Positions 16,847 through 25,928 of a DNA stretch of 64,000 nt are shown here, one piece after another. The notes beneath the pieces were generated by a model. That model was given only the letters and a program-made list of their open reading frames with translations, made no database searches and was not told the origin of the DNA. A program made the position numbers and the translations under genes. Source of the DNA: Syntrophus sp034006265 (GTDB taxonomy: Bacteria; Desulfobacterota; Syntrophia; Syntrophales; Syntrophaceae); NCBI GenBank assembly GCA_034006265.1, contig JAVETB010000001.1, forward strand, positions 1-64,000. The letters are read 5' to 3'. Within the stretch, counting starts at the first letter, position 1. Every line of letters starts with the position of its first letter.

Positions 16847-17878
16847 TTATCCTTCCTCTGGGATTTCGGCTGTTTCTTCTCTCAGTTCCTTATTCCAAGG
16901 GGGAAACTCCAGTTTCATTCCAAAGGTCAAACCATACTCTGCAAGTATTTCCTTGATTTCACTCAGAGACTTCCTGCCGAAATTCTTGGTTTTGAGCATT
17001 TCGGCTTCACTCTTCTGAACGAGTTCCCCGATCTGATTGATTCCAGCATTTTTCAGGCAGTTGGCGGATCTGACCGAGAGCTCCAGGTCTTCAACATGCC
17101 TCAGGAGGATATCGTTGAGATTTTCCTTTTCGCTGATTGTCTCCTCTTCCTCTTCGATCTCTTCAGCGCCGATGACCGTATGCAACCCGACAAAGACCTG
17201 CAGCTGCTGCTTCAATATCTTCGCGGCCAGTGCTACGGCATCCTCGGGCAGCACATCGCCATCCGTCCACACCTCGAGAGACAGCTTGTCATAATCGGCC
17301 ACCTGCCCGACACGGGCATGCGTTACGGTATAGTTCACCTTTTTTATGGGCGAATACAGGGCGTCAATATTGATTGTCCCCTCCGGTTGGTCAACATCCC
17401 GCTCCTTTTTTGCAGGCACATAGCCTCTTCCGATATTGACGACCATCTCCATTCGGAAGGGTAGTTCACCCGATCGCGAAGCGATATAATGGTCTGTGTT
17501 CAGCACTTCCACCGTTCCGTCCGTAATGATATCCGCCGCGGTGATGACGCCTTCCTTCTTTGTATCGATTCTGATGACTCTTGGACCGTCGCTGAAAAGC
17601 TTCAACCGAACCCCTTTAAGATTGAGGATGATGTCGCTCACATCTTCCTTCACTCCTGGGACCGTTGAGAATTCGTGAAGAACGCTATCAATTTTTACAG
17701 AAACGATTGCTGCCCCCTGGATGGAGGAAAGCAATACCCTTCTCAATGCATTACCGAGGGTGATGCCGAAGCCTCTTTCGAGCGGTTGACAGACAAATTC
17801 CCCATAAAACCTGGTATGGGTATTTTCGTCAATTTCTATTCTTCTTGGTCTGATTAAGCTGCACCAATTTTTAACCAT
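16847..17878 (-). CDS. rpoA: RNA polymerase subunit alpha
   Basis: Alpha subunit (343 residues; E. coli 329). The N-terminal dimerisation domain shows FVCQPLERGFGITLGNALRR; the C-terminal domain (from about residue 260) has SVRSANCLKNAGINQIGEL and FGRKSLSEIKEIL, which contact UP elements and activators. A Glu-rich linker (EEIEEEEETISE) joins them. It lies between rpsD and rplQ as in the usual alpha operon. Confidence 0.99.
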   Translation of the reverse strand: MVKNWCSLIRPRRIEIDENTHTRFYGEFVCQPLERGFGITLGNALRRVLLSSIQGAAIVSVKIDSVLHEFSTVPGVKEDVSDIILNLKGVRLKLFSDGPRVIRIDTKKEGVITAADIITDGTVEVLNTDHYIASRSGELPFRMEMVVNIGRGYVPAKKERDVDQPEGTINIDALYSPIKKVNYTVTHARVGQVADYDKLSLEVWTDGDVLPEDAVALAAKILKQQLQVFVGLHTVIGAEEIEEEEETISEKENLNDILLRHVEDLELSVRSANCLKNAGINQIGELVQKSEAEMLKTKNFGRKSLSEIKEILAEYGLTFGMKLEFPPWNKELREETAEIPEEG

Positions 17879-17938
17879 TGTTCATTCCCTACCCTTCGGT
17901 TCTTGACAACTGACATTGCATTCAGAATACACAACGCT

Positions 17939-18568
17939 TTATTTTGAATAAAGCTCTACGACTAATTGTTCTTGAATCGGCATCGTCAATTCTTCACGGG
18001 CTGGGAACATTTTTACCTTTCCCTTGAAATTCTCCTGCTCCAGCTCAAGCCATTGCGGAACTCCTCTTCTCGCAACAGTTTCCATCGCTTCGATGATTTT
18101 ATTGTTCGTTCTGCTTGCCTCTGTAATTTCTATGACATCCCCTATATCAACCAGGTAGGAAGGGATATTCACCTTCTTCCCATTTACGGTGAAATGATTG
18201 TGCCTGACGAGCTGTCTCGCTTCATTTCTTGAATTCGCGAACCCCAGACGATAAACCATATTGTCCAGTCTTCTCTCAAGATAAAGCAAAAGATTGGTAC
18301 CCGTTATTCCCTTTTTCCGGTCGGCTTTTTCAAAGTATCCCTTGAACTGCTTTTCAAGCAGCCCATACATCCTCTTGAGCTTCTGCTTTTCCCTTAACTG
18401 CACCCCGTAGTCCGACGGCTGTCTCCTTCTCAGCTGACCGTGTTCTCCAGGAGCATATCCTCTCCGTTCAAACGCACACTTTTCACCATAACAGCGGTCT
18501 CCCTTGAGAAACAGCTTCAAGCCTTCCCTACGGCACAGCCTGCACACGGATTCCTTATATCTTGCCAA
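17939..18568 (-). CDS. rpsD: 30S ribosomal protein S4, zinc-binding form
   Basis: S4 (209 residues), a primary 16S rRNA binder and, in E. coli, the translational repressor of the alpha operon. Four cysteines C9, C12, C26 and C31 form the zinc knuckle of the C+ paralogue, so this strain uses the zinc form here. The S4 RNA-binding domain (LVRHNHFTVNGKKVNIPSY) follows. Gap to rpoA is 60 nt. Confidence 0.98.
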   Translation of the reverse strand: MARYKESVCRLCRREGLKLFLKGDRCYGEKCAFERRGYAPGEHGQLRRRQPSDYGVQLREKQKLKRMYGLLEKQFKGYFEKADRKKGITGTNLLLYLERRLDNMVYRLGFANSRNEARQLVRHNHFTVNGKKVNIPSYLVDIGDVIEITEASRTNNKIIEAMETVARRGVPQWLELEQENFKGKVKMFPAREELTMPIQEQLVVELYSK

Positions 18569-18664
18569 GAATGCCTCCCTTTTCCATCATGTCTATCGTA
18601 TTTATATTTATTGATTTAATCGACTAGTTTTCTGCAAATACATCTGTGCTGTGGTACAGAGATC

Positions 18665-19057
18665 TTAGACTCTTCGTCTCTTCGGGGGACGACAACCGTT
18701 GTGCGGAATCGGAGTTACATCTCGAATCAGGGATATGGTCAACCCGGCAGCCTGCAGTGAACGCAACGCAGATTCACGACCGGAGCCAGGGCCCTTCACA
18801 TAAACCTGCACCTTTCTCAAACCGTGCTCTTTCGCTTTTTTGACGCAGTCTTCAGCAGCCATCTGAGCGGCAAAGGGTGTGCTTTTCCTCGATCCTTTAA
18901 ACCCCTGCATTCCGGAAGACGACCACGCGATCACGTTGCCCGCCGGATCGGTAATAGTTATGATCGTGTTATTAAAAGTGGACTGTATATGCGCAATTCC
19001 CTCAGGAATATTCTTTTTTTCCTTCTTCTTGCCTGTCTTTCTGACTTGCTTTGCCAT
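18665..19057 (-). CDS. rpsK: 30S ribosomal protein S11
   Basis: S11 (130 residues) of the platform. Signatures: AHIQSTFNNTIITITDPAGN, GMQGFKGSRKSTPFAAQ and the end HNGCRPPKRRRV. The N-terminus is very basic. It lies 96 nt before rpsD. Confidence 0.98.
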   Translation of the reverse strand: MAKQVRKTGKKKEKKNIPEGIAHIQSTFNNTIITITDPAGNVIAWSSSGMQGFKGSRKSTPFAAQMAAEDCVKKAKEHGLRKVQVYVKGPGSGRESALRSLQAAGLTISLIRDVTPIPHNGCRPPKRRRV

Positions 19058-19097
19058 TTCCTTCCCCTGTCCAATTCTTTGGTATTCTATTTATGGT

Positions 19098-19466
19098 TTA
19101 TTTTTTCTTTCCGGCAATGGCTCGCCTCGGACCTTTGCGTGTCCGCGCATTGGTATGAGTTCTCTGTCCTCTTACGGGTAGCCCCTTCCGATGACGAAGG
19201 CCTCTGTAAGCCCCCACATCCATGAGTCTCTTAATCGACATGGAAATCTCTCTCCTCAGATCTCCCTCCACTTTGTGGTCCCTGTCGATAATATTCCTGA
19301 TAGCATTGATTTCAGAATCAGCAAGCTCATCACTCTTTGTATCATAGCTGATTTCCGCCATATCCAGGATTTCCTTGGCCTTGGTCCGGCCAATTCCATA
19401 GATGTATGTTAATGCTATTTCGATTCTTTTATTTTTTGGTAAATCTACTCCTGCAATTCTTGCCAC
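19098..19466 (-). CDS. rpsM: 30S ribosomal protein S13
   Basis: S13 (122 residues) of the head, which bridges to L5 and contacts P-site tRNA. Signatures: MARIAGVDLPKNKRIEIALTY, YRGLRHRKGLPVRGQRTHTN and a lysine-rich tail. It lies 31 nt after rpmJ. Confidence 0.98.
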   Translation of the reverse strand: MARIAGVDLPKNKRIEIALTYIYGIGRTKAKEILDMAEISYDTKSDELADSEINAIRNIIDRDHKVEGDLRREISMSIKRLMDVGAYRGLRHRKGLPVRGQRTHTNARTRKGPRRAIAGKKK

Positions 19467-19497
19467 CGGATTTCCTCCTGCTCACAAATTCGATATG

Positions 19498-19611
19498 CTA
19501 CCCCTGCCGCTGCTTATGCTTCGGATTTTCGCAGATAACTCTCAGCAGTCCGCGCCTTTTGATGATCTTGCACTTATCGCAGATTTTTTTGACAGATGAT
19601 CTTACTTTCAC
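19498..19611 (-). CDS. rpmJ: 50S ribosomal protein L36, GTG start
   Basis: A 37-residue protein, MKVRSSVKKICDKCKIIKRR at its start and ICENPKHKQRQG at its end, which is L36. C11, C14, C27 and H32 are the zinc ligands. No ATG is available in the right place; the start is GTG at 19611, with GAGGAG about 12 nt upstream. It lies between infA and rpsM as in most bacteria. Confidence 0.95.
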   Translation of the reverse strand: MKVRSSVKKICDKCKIIKRRGLLRVICENPKHKQRQG

Positions 19612-19706
19612 GATGTTAATTTCCACTCCTCTATCTCAATATTATTTAATGCCCCAGGACGTTGTTGTGCCTGACAAGCAGAGAGCGTTTTCTCCGCCCG
19701 CTTTTT

Positions 19707-19925
19707 TTATTTTGTCCGATAGACGATTCTCCCCCTTGTCAAATCGTAAGGGGACAACTCCACGGTCACTTTATCGCCGGGCAAAATTTTTATGAAATGC
19801 ATCCTCATTTTACCGGAAATGTGCGCCAGAACACGATGGCCATTCTCCAACTCCACCCTGAACATCGCGTTCGGCAGGGGTTCGATCACACGCCCCTCTA
19901 CTTCTATGGGTTCTTCCTTGGCCAT
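19707..19925 (-). CDS. infA: Translation initiation factor IF-1
   Basis: IF-1 (72 residues), an OB-fold protein that occupies the A site during initiation. MAKEEPIEVEGRVIEPLPNA, FRVELENGHRVLAHISGKMR and LSPYDLTRGRIVYR are unmistakable. It lies 111 nt after map in the spc/alpha junction. Confidence 0.98.
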   Translation of the reverse strand: MAKEEPIEVEGRVIEPLPNAMFRVELENGHRVLAHISGKMRMHFIKILPGDKVTVELSPYDLTRGRIVYRTK

Positions 19926-20036
19926 AACCTATCCTATCCTGTTCCTAAATCGCTACGAAAGTTCACAGATCCGCCCTTCATGCAGATCCCTGATTCCGAC
20001 TCACCCTTTGCCGGCCGCCAATCTGAGTACGGCCGT

Positions 20037-20786
20037 TCAGTTTACGTAGCTTAATATTTCCGGTCCCTTATCCGTTATTGCAACGGTGTGTTCAAAGTGA
20101 GCAGAATTTTTACCGTCCTCCGTCACGACAGTCCAATGATCCTTTAAAACTTTTATCTGAAAACGACCGGCATTTACCATTGGCTCAATCGCAAGCACCA
20201 TCCCTTTTTTCAGCAGCATTCCCCTGCCTTTTATTCCGTAGTTAGGAACCTGGGGATCCTCATGAAGGCTTTTGCCGATGCCGTGTCCCACATAATCTCT
20301 CACCACGGAAAAGCCGGCGCTCTCGACGTAATTTTGTATCGCCGACGAAATATCTCCTAAACGATTTCCTTCCCTGGTCTCGTCAATGCCTCGATAGAGA
20401 CATTCCCTGGTTGCCTTCAGAAGCCTCAAGGATTCTTCAGAGATCTTGCCAACCGGCACCGTAATAGCGGTATCTCCGTAATATCCATTGCAAAAGATGC
20501 CATAGTCGAGGCTGACAATATCCCCCTCTCTCAGAACACGTTTCGAGGGCATCCCATGAACAACCTCATCATTAACGGAAATGCATAACCCGAAGGGAAA
20601 GCCGTTGTATCCTTTAAATGCGGGGCGTACCTTCTTCCGGACGGCCAGTTCCTCGGCATATTGTTCGAGCTCCATGGTCCTGACGCCGGGCTCCACCATA
20701 CGTTCCAGTTCCCTCAAGACCTCGGCCGCAATCCTGCTGCTTGTCCTTATCTTCTCAATCTCTTCAGGCGCCTTGATGATAACCAT
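20037..20786 (-). CDS. map: Methionine aminopeptidase, type I
   Basis: A 249-residue metalloenzyme that removes the initiator Met. The five metal ligands are visible: D94, D105, H168, E201 and E232, together with the substrate-binding His in VVHGMPS. It lies directly after secY (34 nt); adk, which often sits between them, is absent. Confidence 0.98.
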   Translation of the reverse strand: MVIIKAPEEIEKIRTSSRIAAEVLRELERMVEPGVRTMELEQYAEELAVRKKVRPAFKGYNGFPFGLCISVNDEVVHGMPSKRVLREGDIVSLDYGIFCNGYYGDTAITVPVGKISEESLRLLKATRECLYRGIDETREGNRLGDISSAIQNYVESAGFSVVRDYVGHGIGKSLHEDPQVPNYGIKGRGMLLKKGMVLAIEPMVNAGRFQIKVLKDHWTVVTEDGKNSAHFEHTVAITDKGPEILSYVN

Positions 20787-20820
20787 TGATCCTTTTACGC
20801 GGCTTTCAGGACCGCCTCCA

Positions 20821-22128
20821 CTACTTTCTTCTCGCGATCTTGCCCTTCTTCAGAAATCCCTCATACTGCCTCGTGAGGAGATGCGTTTCCAATTGGCCTG
20901 CCGTGTCCAGAGCAACACCCACGACAATCAGCAAGGCCGTACCGCCGAAATAGAACGGAACGTTGAAATACGCAATCAGGATGCTTGGCAGGACGCACAC
21001 GGCAGACACGTAGACGGCGCCGCTGAACGTCAATCTGGTTAAGACATCGTCTATGTATTCCGCCGTTTTCTTCCCGGGCCGGATTCCCGGTACATATCCG
21101 CCGTACTTTCTCATGTTTTCGGCTACATCGGTGGGATTGAATGTCACAGCCGTATAAAAATAGCAAAAAAAGACAATAAATCCCACATACAAAAGTTCAT
21201 AGCCTATTCTTCCCGGAATTAATGCATCCGCCACGGCCTTCATCCACGGATGCGGGATGAAATTCGCGATTGTGGCGGGAAACATGATGATGGAAGAAGC
21301 GAAGATCGGCGGAATGACACCTGCCGTATTCACTTTCAGGGGCAGGTGAGTCGACTGTCCCCCGTATACCTTCCTTCCTACAACCCTCTTGGCATATTGC
21401 ACGGGAATTCGTCTCTGCCCGCTTTCCACGAACACGATGATCCCTACAACGCTGAGCATCATAACAATCAGGAGGATGATCAGGAAAAACCCCATCTCGC
21501 CCGTTGATAACAGACGAAACGTATTGATGATCGCTTCCGGTCCCCGACAGACGATTCCGGCAAAGATGATCAGAGAGATACCGTTTCCTATACCCTTTTC
21601 GGTGATCTGCTCTCCGAGCCACATCAAAAACGCCGTACCGGCCGTCAAGGTCAGTACGGTCATTAACCGGAATGCCCAGCCGGGCTGGAGAACGATTGAC
21701 ACCCCCGTGGGACCGGCCATATTTTCCAGTCCGACAGATATTCCAAATCCCTGGATGATGCTCAGTCCGATGGTTCCATACCGGGTATACTGGGTGATCT
21801 TTCGTCTGCCCGCCTCGCCTTCCTTTGACAGCCGCTCGAGATGAGGAATAGCCACGGTAAGGAGTTGAAGAATAATGGAGGCACTGATGTACGGCATGAT
21901 GCCGAGGGCAAAGACGGAAAGGTTACTCAACGCTCCGCCGGCAAACATGTCAAAAAGCCCCAGCAACGATCCCTTTGCCTGCTCGAAAAAGGCCATCAAT
22001 GCCGCCGTATCTATTCCGGGAGTTGGAATATGCGCCCCGACTCGATATACGAACAGCATCAAAAGCGTATAGAGAATTCTCTTTTGTAGCTCCGGTATTT
22101 TATTGATGTTTCTTAAGCCGTCTATCAA
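20821..22128 (-). CDS. secY: Protein translocase subunit SecY
   Basis: The channel subunit of the Sec translocon (435 residues) with ten hydrophobic segments. Typical stretches are YRVGAHIPTPGID, the plug-region GALSNLSVFALGIMPYISAS and GKKTAEYIDDVLTRLTFSGA. It works with SecE (45165-45380) and SecG (not in the window). It lies 2 nt after rplO. Confidence 0.99.
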   Translation of the reverse strand: MIDGLRNINKIPELQKRILYTLLMLFVYRVGAHIPTPGIDTAALMAFFEQAKGSLLGLFDMFAGGALSNLSVFALGIMPYISASIILQLLTVAIPHLERLSKEGEAGRRKITQYTRYGTIGLSIIQGFGISVGLENMAGPTGVSIVLQPGWAFRLMTVLTLTAGTAFLMWLGEQITEKGIGNGISLIIFAGIVCRGPEAIINTFRLLSTGEMGFFLIILLIVMMLSVVGIIVFVESGQRRIPVQYAKRVVGRKVYGGQSTHLPLKVNTAGVIPPIFASSIIMFPATIANFIPHPWMKAVADALIPGRIGYELLYVGFIVFFCYFYTAVTFNPTDVAENMRKYGGYVPGIRPGKKTAEYIDDVLTRLTFSGAVYVSAVCVLPSILIAYFNVPFYFGGTALLIVVGVALDTAGQLETHLLTRQYEGFLKKGKIARRK

Positions 22129-22130
22129 AA

Positions 22131-22574
22131 TCAGACTACCTCGATAACCGATCCGCCTGCCGCTTCAATCTTCGTTCGTGCCCCTGTACTGACCATCGCT
22201 ATTTTCACTGTTAAAGGATGATCAACTTCCCCGGCTCCAAGAATCTTGACGTTTTTCGCAGAATTCTTAATCAGCCCGCTTTCCCTCAGCTGATCCACGT
22301 CGATGACCACGCCGGTCTGAAAGGCATTCAGCTTATCAAGATTGAGCGTAGCGGTATCCCTGCAGAGCCTGCTCCGAAATCCCCTCTTTGGCAAACGCCG
22401 CGTCAAGGGCATCTGACCGCCTTCAAATCCGTCTCTGACACCACCGCCGGACCTGGAATTCTGGCCTTTGTGGCCTTTACAGGATGTCCCGCCGTGTCCG
22501 GAACCGTTTCCCCGGCCGACCCTCTTCCTCTTTTTTCTCGATCCCGCCGGCGGCGCTAATTGACTGAGATCCAT
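22131..22574 (-). CDS. rplO: 50S ribosomal protein L15
   Basis: L15 (147 residues), a late assembly protein with a long Gly/Arg/Lys-rich N-terminal extension (RVGRGNGSGHGGTSCKGHKG) and a globular C-terminus ending EAAGGSVIEVV. Its start overlaps the rpmD stop by one base. Confidence 0.98.
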   Translation of the reverse strand: MDLSQLAPPAGSRKKRKRVGRGNGSGHGGTSCKGHKGQNSRSGGGVRDGFEGGQMPLTRRLPKRGFRSRLCRDTATLNLDKLNAFQTGVVIDVDQLRESGLIKNSAKNVKILGAGEVDHPLTVKIAMVSTGARTKIEAAGGSVIEVV

Positions 22575-22768
22575 TATTCCCCCCCCTCAAGTTCCTCGCA
22601 AATCACAAGATGACTCACCTTGTTCACCATACCCCTTATTTCAGGACTGTCCTTGAGGATGACCGCCTTGTTGATCTTCAAAAGTCCCATGCCTTTAAGG
22701 ATCTCCCTCTGCCTGGAAGGTCTCCCGATCATACTTTTCTTAAGCGTTATCTTCAGTTTCCTAGTCAA
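22574..22768 (-). CDS. rpmD: 50S ribosomal protein L30
   Basis: L30 (64 residues): LKITLKKSMIGRPSRQREIL and VILKDSPEIRGMVNKVSHL match the family. Its TAA overlaps the rplO ATG (TAATG), indicating translational coupling. Confidence 0.96.
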   Translation of the reverse strand: MTRKLKITLKKSMIGRPSRQREILKGMGLLKINKAVILKDSPEIRGMVNKVSHLVICEELEGGE

Positions 22769-22786
22769 TGTACCGTCCCCTCAATT

Positions 22787-23281
22787 CTATAGTTCCGCTA
22801 CGGTCCTGCCGCGCAGAGAAGCAATCCTTTCCGGGCTGTCCAATTGACGCAGTCCCTCAAGAGTTGCCTTCACAAGGTTATGCGGATTGTGAGAACCTAA
22901 GCATTTTGTAAGTATATTTCGGATTCCGGCTACTTCCAGCACGGCCCTGACGGCTCCGCCCGCAATCAACCCGGTTCCTTCTGACGCCGGTTTCAGAAGC
23001 ACGCGCCCCGCCCCGAATTTGCCAACCACTTCGTAGGGGATGGTCCCTCTTTCGACTTCGATTTTCGTCATGCTTTTTTTGGCCTGCTCCATCCCTTTTC
23101 TGATGGCTTCAGGAACCTCATGCGCCTTTCCCAAGCCGGCGCCGACAGACCCATTGCCGTCACCCACAACGACAATAGCACTGAATCGAAATCGCCTTCC
23201 ACCTTTCACGACCTTCGCAGTCCTGTTGATCGCGATGACCCTGTCCAGAAATTCAACTTCACCGAAATCTTTCTTATCCAA
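22787..23281 (-). CDS. rpsE: 30S ribosomal protein S5
   Basis: S5 (164 residues) with the double-stranded-RNA-binding-like N-terminal domain (VKGGRRFRFSAIVVVGDGNG) and the S5 C-terminal domain (LKPASEGTGLIAGGAVRAVL). It helps decoding accuracy at the mRNA entry site. It lies 18 nt before rpmD. Confidence 0.98.
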   Translation of the reverse strand: MDKKDFGEVEFLDRVIAINRTAKVVKGGRRFRFSAIVVVGDGNGSVGAGLGKAHEVPEAIRKGMEQAKKSMTKIEVERGTIPYEVVGKFGAGRVLLKPASEGTGLIAGGAVRAVLEVAGIRNILTKCLGSHNPHNLVKATLEGLRQLDSPERIASLRGRTVAEL

Positions 23282-23322
23282 TGATCAATCCCTTCAAGAT
23301 GAATAGATAATGACTTTTTGTT

Positions 23323-23688
23323 CTAAAATTTTAACCCTTCTTCCCTGGCACCGTCAGCTAATGCCTTCACTCTTCCATGATACAGATAGCATGAGCGGTC
23401 AAACACGGCCTCTTCTATCCCGATAGCCTTAAGTTTCCTGGATATTTCCCGTCCGACTTCCTTGGCAGCGTCAACCTTTTTCACTTCACGGACCTTGTTT
23501 TTTACTTCTTCATTAACCGTAGAGGCCTGCGCAATCGTTTTTCCCACATTATCGTCCACGGCCTGGACGTAAATATGCTTCGCGCTTCTAAAGACTGCCA
23601 GCCTCGGTCTCTCGGTCGTACCGCTGATCTTTGCACGAACCCGAGCTTTTCTCTTCTTCCTGATTTCCTGAACTTTTTTCGACGCCAA
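23323..23688 (-). CDS. rplR: 50S ribosomal protein L18
   Basis: L18 (121 residues), a 5S rRNA-binding protein: RPRLAVFRSAKHIYVQAVDD and SCYLYHGRVKALADGAREEG. The N-terminus is highly basic. It lies between rplF (52 nt) and rpsE (41 nt). Confidence 0.98.
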   Translation of the reverse strand: MASKKVQEIRKKRKARVRAKISGTTERPRLAVFRSAKHIYVQAVDDNVGKTIAQASTVNEEVKNKVREVKKVDAAKEVGREISRKLKAIGIEEAVFDRSCYLYHGRVKALADGAREEGLKF

Positions 23689-23740
23689 CTTTCTACCTCG
23701 CCGTATTACCGATATAAATTGTATTGTTTCACTTCAGGCG

Positions 23741-24280
23741 TCATGCCCCTACAGATTTCCCGACCTTGCGCCTTACTACCTCACCGGCATATTTGATTCC
23801 CTTTCCCTTATAGGGTTCGGGCTTTTTTATTCTGCGGATGTCAGCAGCAACCTTTCCCACCTTCTCCTTATCAATTCCGGACAGGATAATCGCTGTCTGC
23901 TTTTCGATCCTGAAATCGATCCCTTCAGGTACGGTATAGATTACAGGACTCGAAAAGCCGATGGTCAATTTAAGATCTTTCCCGTCCGCCTCAGCCTTGT
24001 ATCCAACGCCCACGATCTCAAGATTCTTTTCATAACCGGTGCTCACACCGATGACCATATTCTGTATCAGAGTTCTTACCAGTCCATGATACGCCCGGTC
24101 CTGCCTGCTGTTAGAAGGCCGGTTCACCACGACCTTTCCGGCCTCCATGACAACATCGATCCGCTGCGGTATAATGGCTGCCAATTCACCGCGCGGACCG
24201 GCTACTTTTATTGTGTTTGCCGTACGCTCACATGTTACTTTCTCCGGCAATTCTATAGGCTTTTTACCAATTCTTGACAT
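23741..24280 (-). CDS. rplF: 50S ribosomal protein L6
   Basis: L6 (179 residues), two repeated alpha/beta domains near the factor-binding centre. MSRIGKKPIELPEKVTCE starts it and the C-terminal signature PEPYKGKGIKYAGEVVRRK is present. Confidence 0.98.
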   Translation of the reverse strand: MSRIGKKPIELPEKVTCERTANTIKVAGPRGELAAIIPQRIDVVMEAGKVVVNRPSNSRQDRAYHGLVRTLIQNMVIGVSTGYEKNLEIVGVGYKAEADGKDLKLTIGFSSPVIYTVPEGIDFRIEKQTAIILSGIDKEKVGKVAADIRRIKKPEPYKGKGIKYAGEVVRRKVGKSVGA

Positions 24281-24335
24281 GATAACTCTCCTGTCGTTAT
24301 CCTTCTGCTACCCTATCACCAACTCCGTATGCTTC

Positions 24336-24737
24336 CTACCAGACCTTGCAGAGCACTTCGCCGCCGACGTTCTTTTCCCTGGCCTCTTTGTCTGTAATCA
24401 CACCCTTCGATGTGGATATGATGGCGACACCGTATCCGTTGAGCACCTTGGGAATCTTATCCCGCTTGACATAGATCCGTCTGCTTGGTTTGCTGACCCT
24501 CTGGATGTCTTGAATGATGGTCGTCTTGCTGTCGGGATATTTCAGATAGACATTAAGAATGTCGAAGCCCTTCTCGTTCTTTTTTATGTCATATCCACCA
24601 ATATACCCAGCCTTCTTTAACACTTTCACTATGTTCAGATTGATCCCTGAATGCAGCACCTCGACACTCTTGAAATGTGCGCGATTTGCATTTCTAATCC
24701 TTGTGAGCATATCTGCGATCGGATCGGTCATCCCCAT
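24336..24737 (-). CDS. rpsH: 30S ribosomal protein S8
   Basis: S8 (133 residues), a 16S rRNA central-domain binder and, in E. coli, the repressor of the spc operon. TDPIADMLTRIRNANRA opens it and ISTSKGVITDKEAREKNVGG closes it. The ATG at 24737 is preferred over one two codons later because AAGGAG lies at the right distance. Confidence 0.98.
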   Translation of the reverse strand: MGMTDPIADMLTRIRNANRAHFKSVEVLHSGINLNIVKVLKKAGYIGGYDIKKNEKGFDILNVYLKYPDSKTTIIQDIQRVSKPSRRIYVKRDKIPKVLNGYGVAIISTSKGVITDKEAREKNVGGEVLCKVW

Positions 24738-24761
24738 ATACCTACTCCTTAAATATATTGA

Positions 24762-24947
24762 CTACCAGCTGGATTTAATCATGCCGGGAATTTCGCCTTT
24801 TGACGATAACTGCCTCAAACATATCCTGCACATACCAAATTTCCTGTAATATGCCCTTGGTCTGCCACATATCGCGCATCTATTGTAGGTTCTCACAGAA
24901 TATTTCGGCTCTCTTTTTGCCTTCGCTATCAAGGATTTTTTTGCCAC
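24762..24947 (-). CDS. rpsN: 30S ribosomal protein S14, type Z
   Basis: The short zinc-binding S14 (61 residues). C24, C27, C40 and C43 (CAICG...CRIC) are the ligands. Enteric bacteria carry the longer zinc-free form; this is the ancestral form. It lies between rplE and rpsH. Confidence 0.98.
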   Translation of the reverse strand: MAKKSLIAKAKREPKYSVRTYNRCAICGRPRAYYRKFGMCRICLRQLSSKGEIPGMIKSSW

Positions 24948-24987
24948 TCCGACTCCTCCGGTTATTTCTCTTCCCTAGCTGTTTTCT

Positions 24988-25527
24988 TTAACTTCTGAAC
25001 GGGACTCCCATATACTTCAAAAGCGCCCTTGCTTCCTCATCTGTGGCGGCACTCGTCACGATGGCGATATTCATTCCTCGAATTTTTTCTATTTTATCGT
25101 ATTCAATTTCAGGAAAGATGATCTGCTCTTTTACGCCGATTGAAAAATTTCCACGGCCGTCAAACGTATTAGGGGATACCCCACGGAAATCACGAATCCT
25201 GGGAACGGCCACGTTAATGAACCGATCGAAAAACTCGTACATTCTCTCACGCCTCAACGTGACCCTGCATCCGATGGACATACCCTTTCTCAGTTTGAAC
25301 GTAGCAATCGACTTTTTGGCTTTGGTAATAACAGCCTTCTGCCCCGTAATCAATTCCAGCTCACCTGTGGCTGTATCAAGAATCTTCACGTTCTGTATCG
25401 CCTCACCCAGCCCCATGTTTACAACGATCTTCGTCATCACCGGAACCTGCATGGGATTGCTGTATCCAAACTGTGAAATCAGAGCAGGAACGACTTCTTT
25501 TTTATAATACTCCTTTAATCTCGCCAT
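24988..25527 (-). CDS. rplE: 50S ribosomal protein L5
   Basis: L5 (179 residues), which binds 5S rRNA and forms the bridge to S13. Typical blocks are MTKIVVNMGLGEA, GQKAVITKAKKSIATFKLRK and FPEIEYDKIEKIRGMNIAIV. It is 11 nt after rplX. Confidence 0.98.
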   Translation of the reverse strand: MARLKEYYKKEVVPALISQFGYSNPMQVPVMTKIVVNMGLGEAIQNVKILDTATGELELITGQKAVITKAKKSIATFKLRKGMSIGCRVTLRRERMYEFFDRFINVAVPRIRDFRGVSPNTFDGRGNFSIGVKEQIIFPEIEYDKIEKIRGMNIAIVTSAATDEEARALLKYMGVPFRS

Positions 25528-25538
25528 GTCTCCACTAC

Positions 25539-25859
25539 CTACACATCCAATATGTCACTGCATTTTTTACAAATCCGAACTTTCTTCCCGTCTTCGAAAA
25601 TCTTGATGCCGATCCTTGTTTCCTTGTTACACTTTCCGCACAGAATGCTTACATTCGATGCGTGAATCGACCCCTCTTTTTCCACGATGCCGCCTTTTCC
25701 CATTGCATTGGCTTTCTGGTGCCGCTTTATCATGTTCAGCTTTTCTATGACGACCCTGTCTTTATCCTTGAGCACCGTCAGGACTTTCCCGGTTTTCCCC
25801 TTTTCCTTTCCTGCGATGACCTTGACCAGGTCGCCTTTTTTCAAATGCTTCACTTGCAT
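25539..25859 (-). CDS. rplX: 50S ribosomal protein L24 with zinc-ribbon cysteines
   Basis: L24 (106 residues), an assembly initiator with the KOW motif KGDLVKVIAGKEKGKTGKVL at its start. Four cysteines C74, C77, C97 and C100 (CGKC...CKKC) suggest a bound zinc in the C-terminal half, a variant found in some bacteria. Confidence 0.97.
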   Translation of the reverse strand: MQVKHLKKGDLVKVIAGKEKGKTGKVLTVLKDKDRVVIEKLNMIKRHQKANAMGKGGIVEKEGSIHASNVSILCGKCNKETRIGIKIFEDGKKVRICKKCSDILDV

Positions 25860-25928
25860 TTCCTATTCTCCATCTTCTCATTCGCGGTTATGCCTATCCT
25901 CAACAGCGCAATCTCAAGATCCCGAGTT

